Source: Algoriphagus limi (GTDB taxonomy: Bacteria; Bacteroidota; Bacteroidia; Cytophagales; Cyclobacteriaceae). Taken from it: a DNA stretch of 64,000 nt. Location: assembly GCF_024919275.1 (NCBI RefSeq), contig NZ_JANWGH010000002.1:682001-746000 (forward strand), in the 5' to 3' direction. The position numbers and the translations under genes are program-made. The notes under the pieces are model-generated. The model ran no database searches. It had not been told where the DNA came from and saw only the letters and a program-made list of their open reading frames with translations. The stretch's first letter is position 1. Every line of letters starts with the position of its first letter. Shown in pieces: positions 9,054 to 16,542 of this stretch.

Positions 9054-9960
9054 TTTGGAGGTTTGCTTCTCTTTTTACCCATTGAATGGCAATATCAACA
9101 GGTTCATTTGATTCTGAAAATGCAGTATTATGGCCTAAGGTCGGAAATAAGCAGTAATCGAATGGTTTTCCTTCTGCTTTCAATGCATTCAAATGTTCGA
9201 TGGCCATTTTTACAGGGATTTGAATGTCTTTTTCTCCAAAGATCCACAATCCGGGAATTGAAAGTTTATTCAGAAAAACCTTTGGGTCTGTATCGGTAAA
9301 TTCATATCGGTCGGGGTCATTTTTTATATGTTCACGAGCTTCAGCTTCGGTATGATTTTCCCAAAAATCCGTATTTCCATCTGTGTAAAACTGGAATCGG
9401 AGCTGCTCTTTAGTCGTAATAGTAGGCCCGCTAAATATGACCATGTATTCAATTAAAGGGTTTTGGTTTGCAGCGATAGGAATGATCCATCCAGCTTGAC
9501 TAAAGCCAATAAGACCTATGGGGATATCTTTAATGTGCTTTTGTAAAGTATTCACGGCGGCACTCGCATCTTTCGCCAGTAGATTTAGATTTTCTGGACT
9601 GATGTTGTTTGTCCCAACTTCTGGACCCGCATAAATACCTTCGGATTCCCCAACTCCTCGCTTATCGTAGGTTAGGACAGAAATACCATTTTTGGCTAAG
9701 AGTTTTGCGAATTCAGTCATTCGTGGAACTTGGTCTGATCCATGAACGATCACTAATGCTGCGTATGAGTTTTGGGGTTCATAGATCGTTCCTGCCAGAC
9801 TTACACCCTCACTTTCAAATCTTATCTCTTGTGTCTTAATCGAGTCTATGGATTGCGCTTCCACTTTAGCTGATTGAGGATCTCTTTTTTCGCCTGATTG
9901 ATTGCAAGCAAGTAGGATGATAAATACTGATAATACGATCAGACGGCCTGATTTTTCCAA
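9046..9960 (-). CDS. Alpha/beta hydrolase lipoprotein (dienelactone hydrolase-like)
   Basis: This protein of about 304 residues begins with a lipoprotein signal ending in LLAC (cysteine near residue 19), so it should be membrane-attached. The alpha/beta hydrolase core shows the oxyanion strand VIVHGSDQVPR, the nucleophile elbow GFSQAGW (serine near residue 153), a late acid in FGEKDIQIP and the histidine in LFPTLGHNTAF. The best start is a TTG at 9960: there is no in-frame ATG between the upstream stop and the signal peptide, and the TTG gives a complete lipoprotein signal. It overlaps the next gene by 8 bases. Substrate unknown; esterase or peptidase activity is plausible. Confidence 0.86.
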   Translation of the reverse strand: MEKSGRLIVLSVFIILLACNQSGEKRDPQSAKVEAQSIDSIKTQEIRFESEGVSLAGTIYEPQNSYAALVIVHGSDQVPRMTEFAKLLAKNGISVLTYDKRGVGESEGIYAGPEVGTNNISPENLNLLAKDASAAVNTLQKHIKDIPIGLIGFSQAGWIIPIAANQNPLIEYMVIFSGPTITTKEQLRFQFYTDGNTDFWENHTEAEAREHIKNDPDRYEFTDTDPKVFLNKLSIPGLWIFGEKDIQIPVKMAIEHLNALKAEGKPFDYCLFPTLGHNTAFSESNEPVDIAIQWVKREANLQNE

Positions 9961-10104
9961 TGGCTGAGGTTTTATTGAATTGTTTTGTGGCTCTTGGGAG
10001 TATTTACGTAAGCAAATTGAATTTGACCAAAATTTCCTTATTCAATAAGTTAAATATTTATTCTTGATGGGGCTATTACATATACTTCGGACAGTTAACA
10101 GAAT

Positions 10105-10156
10105 ATGGATAGTGCATATTTAACAGGGTAGGCACTATGCATCTTAATGGCATTAG
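10105..10156 (-). repeat. Hairpin spacer element containing the PD40 gene stop codon
   Basis: An 11-base arm at 10105-10115 pairs with 10132-10142 in 10 of 11 positions around a 16-base loop. It is followed by GGCATTAG (10149-10156), whose TTA is the stop codon of the gene at 10153-10971 read on the minus strand. The same GGCATTAG-with-stop arrangement recurs at 11908-11915 for the second S41 protease. It may be a degenerate attC-like recombination site. Confidence 0.45.
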
Positions 10157-10971
10157 TTTGCTTTTAATTCAGCTTCAATATTGATCCACATTATTTTCCA
10201 TGCTGCACTGTTAGAATCAATAGCTGTATAGAAAAGAAATTTATCATCTGCTGTGACGTAGGGATTGCCCTGACCTTTGTTATTTATTTTGTCGCTTAAC
10301 TTTTTGGTGTTTGTCCATTTGCCAAAACCATCCTTAAAAGTCACAAAAAGGTCGAGTTCTTCACCAATAGAGGCAAATATTAAATAATCTTCAGTTGGAG
10401 AAATGTAGGGGGTACATTTTCCAATTGGGGTATCTAGTTCGATTAAGGCTTTTTGTGCCGCTTCAAAATTGCCGTCTACCTGTTTTGAAAAATAGATATC
10501 CATTTCACTGAAATCCAAGTTACTGGCGTGAAAGTACATGGTGCCAAAGCTCGAAATAGAAGGGTGAGAAACCAGTTTGTTTTCAACATTTGGAATATTT
10601 AAAAACACGGGCTTGCTCCATTTTCCATCGATTTTAATGCATGACCAGATATGCCAGGTTTCCGGAATCCCTTTCATGTTGGAGGGTCGGGTTGAACTAA
10701 AGAAAAGTACCTTGCCATCGGGAGAGAAACTCATTCCATGCTCACTGTATTTGCTGTTGAAAAAAGCTTGTTCTGGTTCTGACCAACTTCCATTCTCCTT
10801 TTTTTGCATAAATACATCGAACCGTTCAAACTGCTTGTCTGAGACGGTGAAGTAGTATTCATTTAAACCGGGATTAAATGTCCCTTTATGAATGAACTTG
10901 TCATTTGGTATTTCCCAGGGTTTAAACTCAATTGGGGTACCACCTGGAATACTGTTAGTTAAAAAATCCAT
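10153..10971 (-). CDS. PD40 (WD40-like beta propeller) protein, apparently lacking its export signal
   Basis: This 272-residue protein has TolB/PD40-type propeller repeats: HGMSFSPDGKVLFFSSTRP (about 79-97), then repeated P(Y/S)(I/V)(S/T)...D.LIF blades (CTPYISPTEDYLIFAS, NPYVTADDKFLFYTA). Related Bacteroidota proteins usually start with a lipoprotein or Sec signal before the PPG-T-P segment. Here only about eight residues precede IPGGTPIEF, and a stop codon sits immediately before the ATG. An overlapping upstream frame (start near 11012) reads into the same place and would join if one T were added in the T6 run at about 10961-10966, so a frameshift or loss of the 5' end is possible. Function unknown; such propellers often bind peptidoglycan or partner proteins. 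Confidence 0.75.
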   Translation of the reverse strand: MDFLTNSIPGGTPIEFKPWEIPNDKFIHKGTFNPGLNEYYFTVSDKQFERFDVFMQKKENGSWSEPEQAFFNSKYSEHGMSFSPDGKVLFFSSTRPSNMKGIPETWHIWSCIKIDGKWSKPVFLNIPNVENKLVSHPSISSFGTMYFHASNLDFSEMDIYFSKQVDGNFEAAQKALIELDTPIGKCTPYISPTEDYLIFASIGEELDLFVTFKDGFGKWTNTKKLSDKINNKGQGNPYVTADDKFLFYTAIDSNSAAWKIMWINIEAELKAN

Positions 10972-11065
10972 TTAACGTGGAAATAGAAGCGAATACTATT
11001 TTTTATCATTTGAATTGAGCGAATGCTCATTGTAAGCTAAGAGGGAGTGCTTTTATAAGCCAATT

Positions 11066-11746
11066 TTATTTAGCTACTGGTCTTATCCCAAAAATCAATA
11101 AATATCCTATCATCCAAAATTCCCCGATTGTTGCGGGAAGAATTAAAATCCGATTGTATGGAAAGTCAATGCCCATGTAATTAATAACGGTACTAAGTAG
11201 GTATCCAATACCACCAAGGAAAATGACCCTACCTAGCCAAATAGGCATTCTTTGGGATTTGATTACTATGTACCCCATTGGGAATAGCCAAAGTCCAAAG
11301 AAAAGACCACCAACACCCCATGCGTTTGTGATGATACTTTGAAATATCTGTATTAATAAAATCTTGTCATCTAGAGCCTGCAAGGATGAATTTGCTATGC
11401 CTATAGCAGAAGCCATAGAAATTGCACTAATCATAATTGCTACTGAATTAACTACACCCCAAATACCAAGTGTCCAAGCAGCCCATTCATTGATTGTTTT
11501 AAATAGCCTATAAAACCATACAGCAGCCAGGGCCTGAGATACAACAATTAAAAACTCAAAAAGAAGTCGAAATCTTGCCGTGGATTCAAGAGTGCTTAAG
11601 TTTGTTAGGGTTTCTTCTGGGTTTCCGGCGATAAAAATTTGAGGATGAAACACCATAAATCCCAATATTCCAGAAATAGCCAGCATTAAATACCAAATTC
11701 CTGTAATTCTTGCTGTTTGGACAGACTGGTTTTGTGTGATATTCAT
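11066..11746 (-). CDS. DUF4386 family membrane protein
   Basis: This 226-residue protein matches the DUF4386 pattern: TARITGIWYLMLAISGILG at the N-terminus, six predicted membrane segments, the landmark WAAWTLGIWGVVNSVA, and the characteristic GLWLFPMGYIVIKSQRMPIWLG segment at about 154-175. The family is widespread in Bacteroidota and actinobacteria and has no established function. It is a single gene with its own spacers on both sides (94 bp after, 165 bp before). In many genomes such genes are carried as mobile or accessory genes, consistent with the cluster here. Confidence 0.88.
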   Translation of the reverse strand: MNITQNQSVQTARITGIWYLMLAISGILGFMVFHPQIFIAGNPEETLTNLSTLESTARFRLLFEFLIVVSQALAAVWFYRLFKTINEWAAWTLGIWGVVNSVAIMISAISMASAIGIANSSLQALDDKILLIQIFQSIITNAWGVGGLFFGLWLFPMGYIVIKSQRMPIWLGRVIFLGGIGYLLSTVINYMGIDFPYNRILILPATIGEFWMIGYLLIFGIRPVAK

Positions 11747-11853
11747 AGGGCTAGTGTGAGTATTCTTTCAAGTTAAAAAATTATTCCAGAAAGGTCTGGC
11801 AATAAAAAAGTATTGACTGGGGTTTTGGATGGTTAAAGATTACTTATGGGATG

Positions 11854-11919
11854 GTAACGGTTTGGCTATGCGCAGTGTCCCGAAGGGCATTGCGTATAGG
11901 TTTTGTTGGCATTAGTTAC
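11854..11919 (-). repeat. Strong attC-like hairpin overlapping the end of the second S41 gene
   Basis: The arms 11866-11881 and 11885-11899 form a 15-bp stem with a 3-base loop and one unpaired T at 11878, with two G-T pairs. Outside this, GTAAC (11854-11858) and GTTAC (11915-11919) form a second complementary pair. The stop codon of the S41 protease (11912-11914) lies inside the element. A long imperfect stem with an extrahelical base, outer complementary boxes and an embedded stop codon are features of integron attC sites. There is no T-run, so it is not an intrinsic terminator. Confidence 0.6.
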
Positions 11920-13492
11920 AGTAATACTCAATAGCTCGGTCAAGAACATCTCGTTTTATATTGGTGAAGTTCTTGTGCGTAATAGGAACTAATAAATCCA
12001 TAGGTGCTGGATTCCCCTGAAGCATCTTACCATGCTTATCTATAGTCTTCGCATAAGGGATATTAATTTTAAATAGCTCTTTTCCAGCAATGCTAGGTTT
12101 TTCCTGAGCATTTCCATAGTAGACTCTGTCTAGATTCCCCTTTTCATCAATGTAGTAAACCACGGAGATCAAGGAATAGGTTAAGTCCGCACCTTGAGGT
12201 TGTCCAGCTACCAATGCTCCTCCAAATTCTTTAAAACGAAAAACAAAATCATCTGCTGAACTTCCTGTACCGTCATTGGTGAGAATGATTATCTTCTCAA
12301 ATTTAGAAGTCACATCATTGTTGGGCTGTATAGTTCCTAATCCACATTCATCGTCTGCCTGGCAAAAGTCACCTCTTGCAGGCAAGAAATCGCCATAATC
12401 AACTTTGTCATATACCCCATTCTCCCGAATTGAATTGTACCAATTTTCAGCGTTAGGATTGAAGTAATTAAGTGCGTCACGGGTTAAGGAATCTTCCATT
12501 AGTTCAGTTTTACGATACTGGACTCGTGTATCAGTAAATGGTGCGGGGCAGAACATTTTGACAAATGGCGTGTTTTCATTTCCTCCTAGGTTATCCTGCA
12601 AATCAAAGATCAGATAATTTGTTTTATCCTTAATAGACTCCAAACCTCTCATGAGAAGTTTAACATCTTTACACATTGTAGAATCACTTATTTCTTCTAG
12701 TGGTCCTGAACAGTTTATATCGCCCCCAAATCCTTGCAAATAGATGAAGTTCTTTATCTTGATCAGTGCTATATCATTTTTCTTTAGCAATGCTACTTTA
12801 TACCCCTTTTCGACAGTTTCCCAGTCTTCGTAACCGTCAAGTTTTAAACCATCAAAAAAGATATCTTCATCAGATGGTTCTACAGTGATGTAATGAACAG
12901 AGTCAATTCCTTGATCTTCATATGATACCAAAAAAGGAATTTCGCCACTCACACGCAAGTAGCGCTGATTGAAATAGGAACTGAATTCTTTTAGTACAGC
13001 ATTTGATTTAATCTTTGTTGTCTTATAATTCGAAAAGTCCCAAAATATTTCTTCTATTGGTTCATCATTAATTGAAACGATTCTGTTGCCATTTTCAACA
13101 TTATAGAAGCTAATATCAGGGTAAGTATACCCAAGTTTAACATTGCTCTCATATTCGACATAAGGTTTTCCTGTCTTTTCTATTGGATATAAAAACTCTA
13201 AATGTGAATGTCCATTAAGATATCCGCGACTAAATTGTAAAAAGAGTTTTTTAAGCTCTTTTGGCGTGACACTCTTATTCCAGTTTTTTTTATGAAAGGC
13301 TTGGTAGTCTTCCCAGGAGACTTCTTTATTGTTATCTCGAGTAAGCCTCATCTCAGCATCAAAGTATTCAATATCTGAAATCATCATCTCAAATAGTGAA
13401 TGGGTTTGCTTTTTGTTTAATAAAGGTTTATTTATTGGGCTAAAAGAGACAATTAGCATTAATAGGAATGTCGAAAGTAGTAGTCTTATCAT
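11912..13492 (-). CDS. S41 family peptidase, exported
   Basis: This protein of 526 residues is started at the ATG at 13492 rather than the TTG 12 codons earlier, because the ATG directly precedes a signal peptide (MIRLLLSTFLLMLIVSFS). The S41 core includes NYLIFDLQDNLGGNEN (about 292-307) and the active-site stretch LTNDGTGSSADDFVF (about 404-418), where GTGSSAD holds the expected catalytic serine, followed by a GQPQGA segment. A PDZ-like region with RIVSINDEPIEEIFWD precedes it. Several cysteines (for instance in the CQADDECG loop) suggest disulfides in the periplasm. Its 3' end lies in the hairpin element at 11854-11919. Codon use appears more AT-rich than in the flanking core genes. Confidence 0.87.
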   Translation of the reverse strand: MIRLLLSTFLLMLIVSFSPINKPLLNKKQTHSLFEMMISDIEYFDAEMRLTRDNNKEVSWEDYQAFHKKNWNKSVTPKELKKLFLQFSRGYLNGHSHLEFLYPIEKTGKPYVEYESNVKLGYTYPDISFYNVENGNRIVSINDEPIEEIFWDFSNYKTTKIKSNAVLKEFSSYFNQRYLRVSGEIPFLVSYEDQGIDSVHYITVEPSDEDIFFDGLKLDGYEDWETVEKGYKVALLKKNDIALIKIKNFIYLQGFGGDINCSGPLEEISDSTMCKDVKLLMRGLESIKDKTNYLIFDLQDNLGGNENTPFVKMFCPAPFTDTRVQYRKTELMEDSLTRDALNYFNPNAENWYNSIRENGVYDKVDYGDFLPARGDFCQADDECGLGTIQPNNDVTSKFEKIIILTNDGTGSSADDFVFRFKEFGGALVAGQPQGADLTYSLISVVYYIDEKGNLDRVYYGNAQEKPSIAGKELFKINIPYAKTIDKHGKMLQGNPAPMDLLVPITHKNFTNIKRDVLDRAIEYYCN

Positions 13493-13563
13493 TGTTTTAT
13501 AAATATTTTGTCCAAAAAGTGAAAACAACCTCTATTTGAGAGTTTCCCCTTTTATGTTGTTTT

Positions 13564-13702
13564 AATTAATGCCAACGTTTAGTATATGAAAAGTAGCGGG
13601 TTTTAACGCACTAACTTTTCAGTTTTACATTGACCTTTGTTTTATGTTTATACTTTTGTTTTAGCACTTACACCGCTATTTTTTATATACGTTGTTATAG
13701 CC
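13564..13702 (-). repeat. Long inverted-repeat element overlapping the CPBP gene stop (attC-like)
   Basis: The arm at 13573-13599 (CAACG...TATATG...TAGCGG) is the reverse complement, with a few indels, of the arm at 13673-13694 (CCGCTATTTTTTATATACGT plus TG). The whole folds into a long hairpin of about 120 bases. The TAG stop of the CPBP gene (13676-13678) and its last six codons are part of the right arm. The left end carries AATTAATGCCAAC (13564-13576), whose reverse complement recurs exactly at 53020-53032. Inside, GTTTTA...GCACT...AC occurs twice (13600-13615 and 13657-13672). These features fit an integron-type attC site. Confidence 0.6.
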
Positions 13703-14455
13703 TTTTATTAAATCTTTTCTTCTGACATAGAAAATAATCATCATCATAATTGATAAATAGAATATAAAAACCCAAAAGGTGTTCATGCTTCCAGTAAACT
13801 CAGGTAAAATAAGCAGATAATTAAAAGCGGCGTTAGCACCGATATGAGCCAGTATAGATGTTAGTACGCTTTTTGTATAGTAATAAATCCAACTAATAAA
13901 AAGTGTTCCCAGAATAACCCATAATAAAAAAACCATAAAGTTCATTTGTAAGGGAACCCCTGTCCCGATCAGATATGCCGGAAAATGCCAGAAACCCCAT
14001 ATTAAACCAAGTATTATACTTGAATAGAACAGATTGAATTTATTCATCAATCTTGGAAGTAAAAACCCTCTCCAGCCATATTCCTCTCCAAGTGCTATTA
14101 ATATGATAACAACAATTTGAGGCATCAGTTGATAAGTTCTTAAGCTAAACTTTGAAATATCAAAATTCAAGGATGTGAGCATAGCTAAAGATCCAACGAG
14201 AGGAATTCCAATCAAGGAAAGAAGAAGCCATTTGATTCTCGTTTTCTTAATTGTTTGTTTAATAAATAATTCATAAACACCTTTCTTTCCTTTATTGATT
14301 GCAGTAAAAACAAGAGCAAGAATTGATGGTGTAAAAACAGATAATATGGATAAGTTGGAATTATTTGTTTCGTAAGAGATATAACAAATTAATGAACTCA
14401 AGCCTATAGCAATTGTGGAGAATAAGATGATTTCTTTTTTTTCTTGCGTACTCAT
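13676..14455 (-). CDS. CPBP family intramembrane metalloprotease (Abi-like)
   Basis: This 259-residue protein has about eight membrane segments and the CPBP/Abi motifs: EEYGWRGFLLPRL (glutamates 124-125, arginine 129), FWHFPA (histidine 157) and AHIGAN (histidine 204, asparagine 208). Members cleave prenylated or other membrane proteins or serve in immunity to bacteriocins; the target here is unknown. The last residues (NNVYKK) are encoded inside the inverted-repeat element, as happens when a cassette gene runs into its recombination site. A 9-base GGCTATAAC lies in inverted orientation on both sides of the gene (13694-13702 and 14560-14568). The region is AT-rich compared with the pentose phosphate genes next door. 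Confidence 0.9.
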   Translation of the reverse strand: MSTQEKKEIILFSTIAIGLSSLICYISYETNNSNLSILSVFTPSILALVFTAINKGKKGVYELFIKQTIKKTRIKWLLLSLIGIPLVGSLAMLTSLNFDISKFSLRTYQLMPQIVVIILIALGEEYGWRGFLLPRLMNKFNLFYSSIILGLIWGFWHFPAYLIGTGVPLQMNFMVFLLWVILGTLFISWIYYYTKSVLTSILAHIGANAAFNYLLILPEFTGSMNTFWVFIFYLSIMMMIIFYVRRKDLIKGYNNVYKK

Positions 14456-14578
14456 GCTTTATATAATTTTGACAGATGTGAAAATAGTCATATATTTTCT
14501 GTGATTTAATTTTTATTTACTTGTCAACTAACTCATTCAGTTTCTTCATAGTTTGAATTGGCTATAACTTACTTATTT

Positions 14579-14662
14579 ACGCCATAAAATGGCGGATAGC
14601 GTTCTGTTTTGGGTGGCTAAGCGCCATAAAGCGCTAAGGATTATGGCGTTTATTTTTTTATA
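14579..14662. repeat. Nested CGCCATAA hairpin element flanking the CPBP gene
   Basis: CGCCATAA occurs at 14580-14587 and 14622-14629 and its complement TTATGGCG at 14641-14648. The outer copies form a 9-bp perfect pair (14579-14587 with 14641-14649), and the inner copy pairs with the same right arm in an alternative hairpin followed by TTTATTTTTTTA. A third small stem, AGCGC-CATAAA-GCGCT, lies at 14620-14635. On the plus strand this looks like an intrinsic terminator, but no plus-strand gene precedes it. It may be another cassette-boundary element. Confidence 0.5.
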
Positions 14663-14892
14663 AATCATTAAATGGAGATTTCGTTGATAAATGTGTATCG
14701 GCTAATCTGTCACAGGCAGTTCTTCTGTCGTTTTACTCTAGTTATATCTGAATCGCTTCTATATTAATCGAGGCTTATTTTCACTTTTCACAAATGCAGT
14801 TTCACCAAAGTAAAAATCGACCACAATCAATTTATTAAAAAAATCTCCAAAAATCGCCCTTATTTAATAAAAATGATCAGGGTTATACCAAT

Positions 14893-14924
14893 CAAAAAAG
14901 CTCCGAGGTTTCCCCCGGAGCTTT
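14893..14924 (-). terminator. Intrinsic terminator of gnd
   Basis: On the minus strand the arms 14916-14924 and 14897-14905 form a 9-bp stem (AAAGCTCCG/CGGAGCTTT) extended inside by further G-C pairs, followed by a run of six T. It lies 23 bases after the gnd stop. Confidence 0.9.
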
Positions 14925-14946
14925 CCTGATTTCAGAATTTTTCAAT

Positions 14947-16353
14947 TTACCATTCAGTATGAAATATTCCCTCTCGATCAGTGCGCTCGTAGGTATGCGA
15001 GCCGAAATGGTCTCGCTGAGCTTGGATCAAATTAAGCGGAAGGCGTCCGCTACTAAAGGCATCAAAGTAGCTGATAGTCGTGAGCAGGCCCGGCATAGCA
15101 ATACCTCCTGCGATAGCTAGTTGAGCGGTCTTTCGTACTGCATCCAAGGTTCCTTGTACTTTCTCCACAAAGCCCGGAGCCAGCAAGAGGTTTTCCAATT
15201 CAGGCTTAGCTTCAAAGGCTTCGGCAATATCCGCCAATAAACCTGCCCGAATGATACAGCCTGCACGCCAGATTTTCGCAATCTGGGATAGATTCAACTC
15301 ATAGCCATATTCTTTGGATGCTACCGCCAGTTGGTGCAAGCCCTGGGTGTAAGAAATGATGAAGGCGAAATAAAGGGCTTGTTCGCTCAAGCTGATCAAT
15401 TCTTCCTTATCCAAAGCAGGCATTTCCGGATGAGAATAGAGTGCATCTGCCTTTTCACGATCTGCTTTCAATGCGGAAATCTCCCGCATACTGACAGCCA
15501 TATCAATGGTTGGTACCGGAATCCCTAGGTCCATGGCATTTTGAGAAGTCCATTTTCCAGTTCCCTTTTGCTTGGCCTTGTCCAAAATCATATCCACCAA
15601 GCGACCATTTCCCAATTCGTCTTCTTTGAGGAAAATCTCAGCTGTGATTTCTACCAAGAAGGACTGCAGCCTTCCCTTATTCCAGGAATCAAATACCTGA
15701 TGCAATTCATCATTGGAAAGTCCAGCTCCCCGATGAAGAAGGTCATAAACTTCCGAGGTCAATTGCATCATGGCATATTCGATCCCATTGTGAACCATTT
15801 TCACATAGTTACCGGCAGACTTAGGCCCCAAATAAGCCACGCAAGGCTCGCCTTGGAACTTGGCAGCAACGGCTTCGAAGATGGGACGCACATGCTCATA
15901 AGCTTCCCGGTTTCCTCCGGGCATGATACTCGGTCCACGTCGAGCTCCTTTGGCGCCGCCGGATACACCCGAACCGAAGAAATGAATGCCTTTTTCACTC
16001 AAATAGGCATCCCGACGGTCCGTATCCGTGAAAAATGAATTTCCTCCATCGATGATAATATCTCCTTGATCCAAGTGAGGGAGTAGTTGATCAATGACTT
16101 GGTCAACGATTTTTCCGGCAGGTACCAGCAACATGATCTTACGGGGACTGCCAAGGGCTTGCACAAAAGTGGCCAAATCCTGCGTGGCATCGACCCGATT
16201 CAGGTCTCCTCCTTCCTCCTTTAGCGCATCCACTTTTTCACGGTCCAGGTCATAGCCAAATGCCGAAAAACCATGGTCTGCGACATTCAGAATAAAATTC
16301 CGCCCCATGACACCTAATCCGATCAAACCAAAATCATATTGCGTGTTTTGCAT
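14947..16353 (-). CDS. gnd: 6-phosphogluconate dehydrogenase, decarboxylating
   Basis: Converts 6-phosphogluconate and NADP+ to ribulose 5-phosphate, CO2 and NADPH. The 468-residue length is exactly that of bacterial Gnd. The Rossmann motif GLIGLGVMGRN is at the N-terminus; substrate and catalytic regions appear as GSGVSGGAKGARRGPSIMPG and YVKMVHNGIEYAMMQ, and the C-terminal half has KGTGKWTSQNAMDLGIP and ALYFAFIISYTQG. I prefer the ATG at 16353; the TTG three codons upstream would add only MTI. It is divergent from zwf across 189 bp, and zwf is followed by pgl, so all three oxidative pentose phosphate enzymes are together and probably co-regulated from this intergenic region. It ends in a strong terminator. 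Confidence 0.97.
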   Translation of the reverse strand: MQNTQYDFGLIGLGVMGRNFILNVADHGFSAFGYDLDREKVDALKEEGGDLNRVDATQDLATFVQALGSPRKIMLLVPAGKIVDQVIDQLLPHLDQGDIIIDGGNSFFTDTDRRDAYLSEKGIHFFGSGVSGGAKGARRGPSIMPGGNREAYEHVRPIFEAVAAKFQGEPCVAYLGPKSAGNYVKMVHNGIEYAMMQLTSEVYDLLHRGAGLSNDELHQVFDSWNKGRLQSFLVEITAEIFLKEDELGNGRLVDMILDKAKQKGTGKWTSQNAMDLGIPVPTIDMAVSMREISALKADREKADALYSHPEMPALDKEELISLSEQALYFAFIISYTQGLHQLAVASKEYGYELNLSQIAKIWRAGCIIRAGLLADIAEAFEAKPELENLLLAPGFVEKVQGTLDAVRKTAQLAIAGGIAMPGLLTTISYFDAFSSGRLPLNLIQAQRDHFGSHTYERTDREGIFHTEW

Positions 16354-16542
16354 GATTGTCAATTTTCTGTTTTAAAATATTTGGCACTCTTATTCCCTAC
16401 TGCCTCAGATTCTCACAAATACACTTATTTTTGTACACGGATCCAAAATTAACCGATTGATTGATGTCTTGCTGGATTTTGGAAAAAAACCTTGATTCTT
16501 GCTCTTTTCCATGTGCCACTTCGCTAAAATAGTCTGCTCCCG

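Larger units (their letters stand above)
14456..14946. other. 491-bp gene-free spacer before gnd
   Basis: No protein or RNA gene was seen. It holds the CPBP promoter region, the hairpin element at 14579-14662 and, at its right end, the gnd terminator. Bases 14663-14880 show nothing I can interpret. Confidence 0.6.

Noticed and set aside
15541..16038. 165-codon open frame antisense to gnd
   Set aside because: It is fully inside gnd, whose protein is complete and strongly conserved; the antisense translation has no family pattern.
16426..16433. TATTTTTG in the gnd/zwf intergenic region as a zwf promoter
   Set aside because: It matches the -7 consensus but is 110 bases from the start and lacks a -33 box, so I did not list it as a feature.
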